Below, in pieces: positions 52,786 through 61,724 of a stretch of DNA of 64,000 nucleotides. Origin of the DNA: Craspedostauros australis. Taxonomy: Eukaryota; Bacillariophyta; Bacillariophyceae; Mastogloiales; Achnanthaceae. Numbering within the stretch: the stretch's first letter is position 1; each line of letters starts with the position of its first letter. A model generated the notes under the pieces. The model was not told the DNA's origin. It searched no databases and saw only the letters and a list, made by a program, of their open reading frames with translations. Location of the stretch: the NCBI GenBank assembly GCA_026770025.1, contig JAMXDE010000009.1:1835001-1899000 (forward strand), given 5' to 3'. The translations under genes and the position numbers were made by a program.

Positions 52786-55700
52786 TCACAAAATTTCCGT
52801 CCCATCATCCAACACAGCCTCACTTTCTGTGTTGGCCTTCAGTGTGTCAGCATCACACCACATCTGATGATCCAGCTCCTCCTCCTCTCTCTGCAACTCC
52901 TTCTCTGTTCGTTCCTCCTGTGTTTCAGCTGGCGCATAGTGGGTCGCCACGATTACAGATGCTGTTGCTTTGCTTGTTGGGTTGGTGTTGGTGTTGGTGT
53001 TGGTGTTGGCTTCTGCCTTGATGAGAGCGGCCTCCTTCTTGTCCTTGCGTTGTTTGGCGTTGTACGCTGCAGACAGCGATGCTTTCACCCGCATGGGATT
53101 TGCGTGCAGTTGTACGTACCAGTCAGTTTTCGTTTTTTCGTGGTTCATCAATTGTTCGTGAGCTTCATGTTCGGACGGTCTGTTTTTCGAGTCCTTCGCG
53201 GACGCTTCACTGATGCCCTTCAATTTGTCCGCGATGTAGTCTGGTAGTTCTGCTGGTTTGCGCGTTGTTTTGCTCGCCCAGCCTGGCACTGCGAGTGGAG
53301 GGTGTTCGGTTTCGGCGGTCTGGTCTTGTAGCGCTGTGGTGTGATCGGAAGGTAGATGTTGTTGTCCGTCTGCGATGGCTTTGCCGAACGCCAGCCCCTT
53401 GCTCTCTGCCGCTGTGCGCCCGAGTTTTCGCGTCTTGTCCGTCTTCCTGAACGATTCGGACGTTATCGGCAGCTTGTCGGACTTGTGTGTGTGAACATCG
53501 GCAACGCCCAGCTGGTTGATGATCCAGCCGCCCCATTCAGCGCTCTTCACAACAACGTCTTCCGTGATGCCAGATGCAGCCACCAACCGCGCCTGGTCAT
53601 CATCATACTTCACCTCGTGAGTCTGACGTACCTGTTGCCCGTTCGCACGGAATCGTCGTTTTGGTGCGCCAGGAAGCGCGGTGATGTTGCCTTGGAGGGA
53701 CGACGCGTTGACCAGCACCATGGTGGTACCCGCGATGTCACCAGCTTTCAGTGCAAGGAAGAGTTGGAACGGGGTCTTGATGTCCTTGCCACTTTGCACA
53801 TATTTTTGCAGTACACGTGTGATGTACGCGAAGTGGGTGTCCAGCATGCTCTTACCAGTTTGGGCCTCTGTGTAGATCCACGCAATGATTTTGGCTGCTT
53901 TTCGTGTCACAAGGTTCTTGTTGAGTACCGATGTGATCAGTGGGATGTGCTCGTGACTGGCGAAGCAACACGCATTATCGCTCTGTAGGATGATCTCAGT
54001 CACGGATGGGTGAATGTCTTTGACCTTTTTTTGCACAATGTCAAGTAGCCCACCAACTTGAAGTGTGTCTTGAGTCGGTCTTCCACCGACCACAATGTCG
54101 ATGAACCGATAAGTAAAAATGTCGTTGCGACATGTGATGACCATCGCCCCAAGCAGTGACATTCCCTTTTTCCCCCAATATTCTTGTTGGGCTTCGCTTT
54201 GGCCTGTCGGTAGAATTTTTTGCTTATGGTCGAGTACCACATAGGCTCTTTCAGGCTTTTCGTTGAGCTGGGATTGATAAAAGGCAATTTGTCCGAATTG
54301 CACTTTGGCACGCACTTTGTGAGCCATGTAGTTCACAATTTCGTTGGCGAATCCCGGGGCCGCCGCAAGCATTGATTGCAATTCGTCCTTGTGTTCTGCG
54401 AGTTCGTTGTCCTTAAGCATTTCGACAAAAGGGACAAAACGATCGTTCACAAATCGCATTGCTGATCCACAATGGTTGCATACTTTACACGCGGTGTTCT
54501 TCTTGCTCTTGTGCTTGTTGGTGCGTGGTTTGCGTTGATTGGAGGATGTGGTTGTTGCCTTCTTCTTCTCCTTTTTGGTGGTGAGAGCGAACGCGGCCGA
54601 ATGCATGGGGTCGTCGCACTGAAGCTGCATGTGGGAGGCGGTGAATTCCCATTTGAGGAACACAACAAGCAGTTCGAGTGCATGCAAGAGGGAATCGGCT
54701 TTGCGTACATGATGTGCGATGACGTCATCTGGCTCATCGGTATCGTTGTGGCTCCTGTCATTGGCATCGTTTTTCTCCTCTCCACCAGCTTCATACTTAG
54801 CCTTCAGGAGGTCTACTAGGCGCGAAATTGCCTGTTTGAGTTGCTCCATCGCCATCCAGAAGTAGCTCTCGAAGGAAGAAAGACCCGTCTTGATCTTGCT
54901 TTTACGTGTGAGCAGGTTAGTCATGGTGGTGAACGTGGGCATTCCAACTGGAGTATTGGTGGTAGGCGCGTACATGTCGAATAATTCTTGAATGGTGGTG
55001 CTTCCACGATCGAACACCGGGACATTTTCAAATACAACTCCACCATACTGTACCGTGTGACTCAACCCTGCCTTATATGTAGTAGTTGTCATGAGGAAGG
55101 ACACCACGCCAGACAGGTTGCAAGCACACACACGGTACTGGAGAACTCGCTGTGGAATGCTGTCGCCATGGCTTAACATGTCGTAGTAACGACGCAAGGT
55201 GTATGTCTGGCTGGGTGTGATGATGTCGCGTTTGGCAAGCATGCGAGCCTTCTGTTCCTCCGACAGTCCATGTGTGTGCCTACCCAGAATAGCAGTACAC
55301 AGTGCAGACGGTGCAGACATGGCCAAAGCAACTCTTGCCGTGCGGGAAGAAGAAGATTCTCCGAGCAAGCAGAGGGTGTAGAGGTTAGATGCCAACATCG
55401 TGGGAGGAAGCTCCACGTTCCCTCGCACGTATGCAATCACCTGTTCCATCTGACGAGTTGGCACGTTCTCTTCTGGAAGCAGGACAGTCCAAAGTGCAGA
55501 TGATGTGACACTCCACATCAGTTTGATGTAGCTCCAGATGGTCCGATCGTGTCGGCCCGCGAGGACGAATCCTTTTTTTGGCATGAGCTGCAACAGTTTT
55601 GGATCTAGGTTAGATCTAAGCGCTGCCATCACACGAACAATGGCATGGCGCCTCCAGTTTCCCCCCTCCTCTTCCTGATCATGCCCGAACTCGCCTTCTC

Positions 55701-56364
55701 TCCTGTCCCAGCCAGCGCGCGCCTGTTTTTCGTCCTCGTCAACGTACGTACTGTCGCTGTCAATAGACGGATCTGCGTACCCCCCGGCAACAACAGTGTT
55801 GCAACGCCGGGGAACCCTCCCTGGCGGGGTAGGCTCGACAGGTGGTGCAACGTCGGCTGCAGTAGGCGAGGGTGGCGCGTTCACGATAACGCTCACCAAA
55901 GTCCCATCGCCGACACCTCGTCCCTCCGAACGCACCTCGACATGGGAGTCGTCGAAGACGCCTCCGTTGTCGTTGAGGATGTGGACGAACATATGCAGCT
56001 CGCGAGCGTGCGCATGCGTGCCGTTCGGGACGAGGTTGCCATCCGCTGCATGCATCGGTTTCACATCGATCACTCGCGTGATGGTGCTCTGCCTCCCCAA
56101 TACAGCGAATGGCTTGTCAGGCAACAGTTGCTCAGAGGCTGGCAGCAGGGCCCCCTTGGAGTCGAATGGGTGAGCAGGCATGGGGTGAGCAGAACACAGC
56201 TTCTTACGAGGAGAGGGGTTGCCATCCTTGGGGAGGGCCTTGTCAGCAGCAGAGGTAGGCATGGTGGAGTTGTTGCTGGAGAGTAGTGCTGTTTGCTTGT
56301 TGGATGTGATGAACTGGTCTGAGAGGAAGTGAGGTAAGGAGAGCACGGGATGAAGGCCGATCAT
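52786..56364 (-). CDS. Transposase-like protein, RNase H/DDE type, unnamed family
   Basis: 1192 residues from ATG 56362-56364. A second ATG at 56262 (MPTSAADKALPKDGN) is an equally good start. The N-terminal third is low-complexity and acidic. A zinc-binding candidate, C-K-V-C-N-H-C, lies just before the core. The core has three regularly spaced acidic motifs: VVLDHKQKILP followed by YWGKKGMSLLGAMVI; then EIILQSDNACCF; then WIYTEAQTGKSMLDTHFAYI. The pattern D-x-K-x-K...GK-x-G...LQ-[ST]-D-N...TE-x-Q-x-GK-x-x-LD-x-HFA is one I associate with large unnamed proteins in other eukaryotic genomes, often labelled C2H2 or hypothetical. It fits an RNase H-fold transposase. The C-terminal part is Lys/Glu-rich with a (TN)n run encoded by GTTGGT repeats near 52980. 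The position between long TIRs supports a transposase role. Confidence 0.75.
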   Translation of the reverse strand: MIGLHPVLSLPHFLSDQFITSNKQTALLSSNNSTMPTSAADKALPKDGNPSPRKKLCSAHPMPAHPFDSKGALLPASEQLLPDKPFAVLGRQSTITRVIDVKPMHAADGNLVPNGTHAHARELHMFVHILNDNGGVFDDSHVEVRSEGRGVGDGTLVSVIVNAPPSPTAADVAPPVEPTPPGRVPRRCNTVVAGGYADPSIDSDSTYVDEDEKQARAGWDRREGEFGHDQEEEGGNWRRHAIVRVMAALRSNLDPKLLQLMPKKGFVLAGRHDRTIWSYIKLMWSVTSSALWTVLLPEENVPTRQMEQVIAYVRGNVELPPTMLASNLYTLCLLGESSSSRTARVALAMSAPSALCTAILGRHTHGLSEEQKARMLAKRDIITPSQTYTLRRYYDMLSHGDSIPQRVLQYRVCACNLSGVVSFLMTTTTYKAGLSHTVQYGGVVFENVPVFDRGSTTIQELFDMYAPTTNTPVGMPTFTTMTNLLTRKSKIKTGLSSFESYFWMAMEQLKQAISRLVDLLKAKYEAGGEEKNDANDRSHNDTDEPDDVIAHHVRKADSLLHALELLVVFLKWEFTASHMQLQCDDPMHSAAFALTTKKEKKKATTTSSNQRKPRTNKHKSKKNTACKVCNHCGSAMRFVNDRFVPFVEMLKDNELAEHKDELQSMLAAAPGFANEIVNYMAHKVRAKVQFGQIAFYQSQLNEKPERAYVVLDHKQKILPTGQSEAQQEYWGKKGMSLLGAMVITCRNDIFTYRFIDIVVGGRPTQDTLQVGGLLDIVQKKVKDIHPSVTEIILQSDNACCFASHEHIPLITSVLNKNLVTRKAAKIIAWIYTEAQTGKSMLDTHFAYITRVLQKYVQSGKDIKTPFQLFLALKAGDIAGTTMVLVNASSLQGNITALPGAPKRRFRANGQQVRQTHEVKYDDDQARLVAASGITEDVVVKSAEWGGWIINQLGVADVHTHKSDKLPITSESFRKTDKTRKLGRTAAESKGLAFGKAIADGQQHLPSDHTTALQDQTAETEHPPLAVPGWASKTTRKPAELPDYIADKLKGISEASAKDSKNRPSEHEAHEQLMNHEKTKTDWYVQLHANPMRVKASLSAAYNAKQRKDKKEAALIKAEANTNTNTNTNPTSKATASVIVATHYAPAETQEERTEKELQREEEELDHQMWCDADTLKANTESEAVLDDGTEIL

Positions 56365-56367
56365 TCA

Positions 56368-56441
56368 GCAACAACAACAACTACTACTACTACTACTACT
56401 GCTACTACTACTGCTACTACTACTACTACTACTACTACTCT
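56368..56441. repeat. CTA/CTG triplet microsatellite
   Basis: CAA repeats turn into (CTA)n with two CTG interruptions, just 5' of the transposase-like start. It may lie in the 5' UTR of that gene. Confidence 0.9.
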
Positions 56442-56544
56442 GACAAGAACGGGCATTGAGCGAAAGAGCGAGTGTGCATGCCATTGGCGAGGCAAGTTGT
56501 GAAACGGAGCGAAAGTGTGGCGCGATTTTGCAAAATGATGGGGA

Positions 56545-56600
56545 TGATGTGTTTTGTGTGATGTGTTTTGTGTGATGTGTTTTGTGTCACGTGTTTTGTG
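56545..56600. repeat. 14 bp tandem repeat inside the TIR element
   Basis: GATGTGTTTTGTGT occurs about three times in a row, followed by a decayed fourth unit. Confidence 0.8.
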
Positions 56601-56781
56601 ACGAGCAGAATGTGGAATCATGCGCCACATGCTAACGTGTAATTAACGTGTACCAAACGACTGAGACCTTCGGAAGCAAGTTCGTGACTGATCACCAGAC
56701 GATAAATATTTGAGAACATCATCGAACCTTCGGCCGAAACTAACGAATTTTGTGCTGTTGGATTCACGCGACTAGACTAAA

Positions 56782-56942
56782 CACATTGATTGATCCATAA
56801 AACTTAAAATGAAACTAACTACAATCTGAAAGGTTCAATTGTACATAAAGAGATGACGAATATTGTTAATATGTGATTTGTTTGTAAATCCCAGAAATCC
56901 GATTAGACTTTTCATTTCAAGGTCTTGATCGACTCGCTCAAG
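56782..56942 (-). repeat. Right terminal inverted repeat
   Basis: Reverse complement of 50943-51104, strongest at the outer 25 bp and at 56782-56810. A perfect 22 bp palindrome (56940-56961) starts at its outer edge. Confidence 0.8.
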
Positions 56943-58381
56943 ACTCCTTATAAGGAGTCTTCGAGTGTCTACTACACGAGTACGAGACAAGCATCCCATG
57001 TTGATGGAACAGTCATACTCCTTTCACAAGGAAACACCTGGCACTGCCTTCCACTCTTAGCCTCTCGTACGACTATTATTCTTGCTCTTGTCCTTGCTCT
57101 TGCTCATGAGATACGAACAAAGGCATTGCGGAAGAGAGTGAAAGTTGTCATGGTCCACCATTCGTGGTTGTATACCTTGACCAAGAGAATGAGTGTGATA
57201 CGCCACGATTTGCAGAAGTGTTTCGTGGGAGAGATCCTTTTCGTTCTATTATACTTCGGACTCTGTGGTGACATCGAGCCGCATAAGTCTCCGCTCCTCC
57301 TTGTGCGTTATGTGCAGCATCGGCGGCCGAACTGTGTTTGGAGTGGGACGCCAAGAACGTCTTCTGTTGGGTTGCCCCGAAGATCGCATGCATTTTTCCG
57401 TGTTTCTCATTTGGAAGAAACAGTCAGAATTATCAAGAGCGCGCTTTCTCCTTCTTGGCTGTTGTGCGCCAAACAATTGGACACACTTCCACCTTGCAGA
57501 ACCCTCAAGGGACCACTGAAGATTGCTACCTCTCAGCAACCAACATAGACGGGAGGCATGTCACCTATCAAGGACGTGTTGTGCAGAGCCATCGTCCTCT
57601 TCCTATGCACCATACCATACTTCTCCGCATGAAGTACCCATACTCACTTTGAACGATCTTGCATCCCTTTTCACATCTCATAACATCTCATAAAAAACAA
57701 CTATTATACCTCACAACACCAACAGCGACAACAACGATAACTTATAGAAGTCGTACAACACCTAACTGCAAGAAAAACACAACCACAGCCATCTCGAAAC
57801 ACACCACCAACTGATCGAAAACCGAAACAGAACAAAGTCAACGGTACGTTCATTTGTGTTCATCATGGCCGTGGCCATTGTCAACACCATGGCACAAGGC
57901 AGCAGGTGCTCATACGCCATTGTGACTGGCGTGAAGAGTCGTTTCCGGGTCCAGCTTGCCAACCACCTACACACTCTCGGAATCGTCCTCTGCTCTACCT
58001 GCGAGCTGTTCTCATGGTGGTCCACCGGTGTCACAATGTGGCAAAGGCATGCCATGCCATTCCACTTTACCACCACGTTCGACAACAGCAGACTTCGTTC
58101 TCGTTCTCCCTCATTCTCACATACTCGCTCATCACACGCTCATCGCATTGTCCACTTGTTCGTCCATCCAAAACCACGACGCTTCTCTCAACAAACAAAT
58201 CGCTGGACGGATTGCATCTTGACTCCTATCTGATCTGGCTGCGGCCAATGATGTGGCTCGTGTCCACCTATTCTTTGCATGGTACAACATGTCTGCGACC
58301 CATCTGCATCTGCATCTGCATGCGTACTGTTTCGTTTCATGCAGATAACGACGCACACTGACAAACCAGCCGATAGCAACC
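56943..58381. other. Intergenic, no supported gene
   Basis: Apart from the palindrome at its left edge I see nothing I can assign. Open frames of 80-200 codons here have no motif and overlap each other. Confidence 0.45.
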
Positions 58382-59563
58382 ATGTTCAAGATCAAGGCAT
58401 CTATTATCGGCGTTCTTGTCTTTGCCAACATGGCAATGACGCTGGCTTTGAATTCAACTGAAGATTCAGTGTTCGCTCCGCCAACGTCGATGCCGTCGTC
58501 GATGCCATCAGAGGAGCCGACTGAGACTCCTGTTCCGCCTTCCATGGTCGTCGGCTGCCTCCGAATTCCAGGCGATGTCAACAGCAACTTCAACAGGAGA
58601 AGCCCTGCGTCCAAAGTGTTTTGCGATGAGGTCGATGGTACATGTGCCGACTTTGTGAAGGCCATCAAGGGACTCCCAGACAGAAAGGACAGGCTCGTCA
58701 AGAGCATCTTTGCATGCAACGCAATTAACCGGGCAAACACGCAAGCCACCTCGCAAACACTCTTTGACCGTGTGAAGAATGATAAGGACGCGATCGAGAC
58801 CATCTTGAAGGCTGTCCGAGGCAACGGGATCATGACCGGAGGAGGCAGGGCACTCACCAGAGCGTGCAGTGCCGAAAGATACCCTTGCTGTCCATCCGGA
58901 GGTTGCTCATCCAACGGTTGGTCATTCACCATCACCCCAGATTCCTGCTCATCATATGGCTCTTGCCTCAACGTTGCTCCCAAAGCCATGATCTTCGATA
59001 GCTGCACTGGGCAGAACTCCTGCAGAAACTTTGGAGAGGTCCGCCGATCTCGTTCGGACGGCAGCGATGTCATTGGTAACAAGATCATTGGACCAAATGC
59101 ATGCACCGCTCCTGCCAGCTGCCAGAATCTCGGAAAGAACATCTACGGTTCTATCCGAGTTCACGACGGAGCATGCAGTGGGGCGGAGAGCTGCATGGAT
59201 CTCGGACGTCGTGGCATCCAGGGACGGGGCGTGCGCTCGCCCGTTATCGCCGACATCATCATCGGAGACAACGCATGCCAAGGACAAAATGCGTGCACAA
59301 ATGCCCACAGAGGTGATTCCAAGAGGCGTGGAAGCCTGTTTATTGAGGACGGTGCGTGCGCGTCGACAAACAGCTGCAATGGTGTCGCCTACAGTAACGC
59401 TGCCGTTGATGACCTTGTCATTGCTTCAGGTACCTGCGCTCGGAGGGGCAGCTGCCGAAACTGTGTCAGGACGGATATGTGTTCCCGACGCGCCAGGTCT
59501 ACCTATACCATAAAAAATCCAAGCAAGGACTGCCAACGGCCAAACCCATATGCCTGCTCTTGA
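58382..59563 (+). CDS. Secreted protein with seven C-x5-C repeats
   Basis: 393 residues from ATG 58382. There is a signal peptide (residues 1 to about 23, MFKIKASIIGVLVFANMAM). Then comes a Ser/Met/Pro/Glu/Thr-rich linker (SMPSSMPSEEPTETPVPPSM) of a kind common in diatom extracellular proteins. A helical region (about 75-150) contains paired cysteines. The C-terminal half is a repeat array of seven C-x5-C pairs (CSSYGSC, CTGQNSC, CTAPASC, CSGAESC, CQGQNAC, CASTNSC, CARRGSC) spaced about 25-35 residues. Each is preceded by a short beta-type segment such as ADIIIGDNA or GSLFIEDGA. The pattern suggests a disulfide-braced beta-solenoid. Location is probably the cell wall or outside the cell. No catalytic motif is seen and the function is unknown. 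Confidence 0.85.
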   Translation: MFKIKASIIGVLVFANMAMTLALNSTEDSVFAPPTSMPSSMPSEEPTETPVPPSMVVGCLRIPGDVNSNFNRRSPASKVFCDEVDGTCADFVKAIKGLPDRKDRLVKSIFACNAINRANTQATSQTLFDRVKNDKDAIETILKAVRGNGIMTGGGRALTRACSAERYPCCPSGGCSSNGWSFTITPDSCSSYGSCLNVAPKAMIFDSCTGQNSCRNFGEVRRSRSDGSDVIGNKIIGPNACTAPASCQNLGKNIYGSIRVHDGACSGAESCMDLGRRGIQGRGVRSPVIADIIIGDNACQGQNACTNAHRGDSKRRGSLFIEDGACASTNSCNGVAYSNAAVDDLVIASGTCARRGSCRNCVRTDMCSRRARSTYTIKNPSKDCQRPNPYACS

Positions 59564-60549
59564 AATGTTGACAGTTAAGGCGTGTGCAGGAAGAGACGCC
59601 TAGCAATGGCGATGAATGGATTGATAACCGAAACGAGTGGATGGTACGGATGGTACATGGAGGTGCTACTTGCGCGTCTATCTCCATCACCACCACCTGC
59701 CTCGGAAGGTCTCTATTCTTCGACCAGAACATAGCAAGCACCTCGCAGCGTACAGCACATACATAAACAACATTACAACACTAATTACTTGACCATACCA
59801 GAGTATGCGACACCAGTTTTACGTGTACCCTTTCATTGTTGACCTTCACCCAATTGTGCGATAGAGTGTGTTTGTGTCTGCCTATTGGGATGCGAAGTAG
59901 AGGGCGAAGCATGAAGACTCATGGATACGTACGAGCTACTCTTGAAGTGGATCCTTCCGTCCCAACTTATTCCGAAAACGAGAGAATCATGCCAAGAGAG
60001 AAGGAAGGAAAGGTAGCAACGAATGTGAGTGAGCGAGGGCCAGAGAATGAGAATCACCATGTGGAGTGTGCGGAGTTTGCCTGAAGCACCGATCCCGAGC
60101 TCGATTGGTTGACGTCTTGATGTGAGTGGACCACTCCATTTGTGCCACCGCCATGTTCGTACTCTAGTATCACCTCGTACTAGTATTCTCATTGGTCGTG
60201 TTTGAATGGAGCTAAACTAGCATCGGTAGTAGAATGGGGGAGACTTTCCTGGCACTCATGACCCAATTTCCCACGAATTGGTCCGAACCACGTCCCAGAC
60301 GTATCCACGTTTGGAGCCGGCATGAACCATTGAAGAGATCTTTGGGACCCAGGATCGATAGGATTCTAGTGACTGGCTCATTGGAACCCTTTCTACGGGA
60401 AACTCGATGCCCATACACAGCAAATGGCCACAAGGAACAGCAAGATACAGGAGCCTGCACCGCAGACCTCCTTCGAATTTCCACCCCCGATGAATGGAAC
60501 CACCTGTGGTACTGGCGCTACATGACTCTGCAGTCCTTCTTGGAGGGAA

Positions 60550-60720
60550 ACTCACACAGAGTACCACACCAGCAAGAACCATGGCAGCAACACTCACAAT
60601 CTGCACATTTCTTCACCATCATTAGTACTCTCAATCAACTACTTGTGACCAGAAGAACTCAGGTTCAGACAGCTTGAAATGAAGCCTCTGTTATCAGCAA
60701 CAACTACCACAAAGACCACA
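60550..60720 (+). repeat. Dispersed repeat, copy 2
   Basis: Related to 21310-21470 in the same order of blocks (CAACACTCA, TTTCTTCACC, ATCATTAGTA, ACTACTTGTGA, AAGCCTCTG). An open frame from 60234 to 60677 runs through it but has no known motif. I read it as a relic of the same element. Confidence 0.6.
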
Positions 60721-61148
60721 TCCATCATGTTTGGGCTCTATCAGAATTTGGTAAAGCGATTTGAAGTGGCAACAAGTCATGTCTGCGACCACAAGAGAAC
60801 ATCACTCTTTACCAATCTGCTGTGCTCTGATCAACTAATACGTTACATAAAATATTATTATTAGTACTCTGTATAATTTGACAGTGTGCAACAATCAAAG
60901 AAGAAGCAGACAGCTGGGCGAAACTCTGACAAAACCAAAATCGACGACAGCGAGAATCACAACAGCAACAGTGCTGGATGCAGCTCAACAGGTAAGAAGT
61001 TGTGGAATCCTCCACCACCTCCTCCACCAAGTTGATAATTGCAGATGCAAGTAAGGAAATGGAATAGAATAGAATGAAATGAAATGGAGTTTCAGCAGTG
61101 TACGAACGGAACAGTTCAGCTCTTGCGCACGTCGGAGCTGCGCAACAT

Positions 61149-61198
61149 CGCACTACACCGCACTACACCGCACTACACCGCACTACACCGCACTACAC
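61149..61198. repeat. Five copies of a 10 bp repeat
   Basis: CGCACTACAC repeats five times without error. Confidence 0.95.
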
Positions 61199-61570
61199 CA
61201 CAGAAATTGCATGTCTGCACACGCAGATCAGCACCTTTGCGAGTCGCTGTTGGCTGCTCCAGTCGGAAATGGGAACCATCAATGAGATGAGGTTGGGGGC
61301 AATGGGCAGATACGTCAAGTAGAATATATGGATGTGCTATGTGCATGTGTGGATGGAGTGGGGTTTGTTGGCGTTGCATCATCATCGCTGTGGGAAAAAT
61401 AAGTTCCTCTGTCTCTGTCTCTCTGCCTCTCTCTGGGTCGTAGAGAGTTACAGGTGTGCTAGACTGCTCTACTTCGTACCGAAACGACTGATTCACGAGT
61501 TGAGTCATTAAGACTCAAGTCACGAAAGATCCGGAAGCGAAAGGATGAACATCAACACAACACCACAAAA

Positions 61571-61610
61571 ACACACAAATACACACAAATACACACAAAT
61601 ACACACAAAT
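61571..61610. repeat. Four copies of a 10 bp repeat
   Basis: ACACACAAAT repeats four times, upstream of the CCCH gene start. Confidence 0.95.
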
Positions 61611-61724
61611 ACACCACAATCACCACGCCAAACAACAACGATCCAGGAAGCAACACCCTTGATCGCACACAATTACAAAAGGCAGCACACCAGAAACCCC
61701 ACATCATACCAATACTCAGAGACG

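Larger units (their letters stand above)
50943..56942 (-). mobile_element. DNA transposon with about 160 bp TIRs, unnamed family
   Basis: A 6.0 kb unit. The left end has CGAGCGAGTCGATCAAGACT at 50944-50963. The right end has its reverse complement, one mismatch over about 25 bp, ending at about 56940. An inner block (TTTTAAGTTTTATGGA at 51076) is matched by its reverse complement at 56782-56810. Both inner blocks lie about 132 bp from their ends, and the sequence between outer and inner blocks also aligns. The element encodes one large transposase-like protein on the minus strand. I see no clear target-site duplication; flanks AAGAGCCCC and AAGACTCCT agree in only 6 of 9 bases. Confidence 0.8.
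59564..61724. other. Intergenic with a repeat relic and tandem repeats
   Basis: It contains the repeat relic at about 60200-60720 and two 10 bp tandem arrays (61149-61198 and 61571-61610). The region just before 61725 is AC-rich and is likely the promoter and 5' UTR of the CCCH gene. No intact gene is supported. Confidence 0.45.

Noticed and set aside
50934-56948. 9 bp target-site duplication of the TIR element (AAGAGCCCC / AAGACTCCT)
   Set aside because: Only 6 of 9 bases agree and the placement relative to the TIR ends is not symmetrical.
56925-57548. 207-codon plus-strand frame right of the TIR element
   Set aside because: It overlaps the TIR end, has no motif and is mixed with other open frames.
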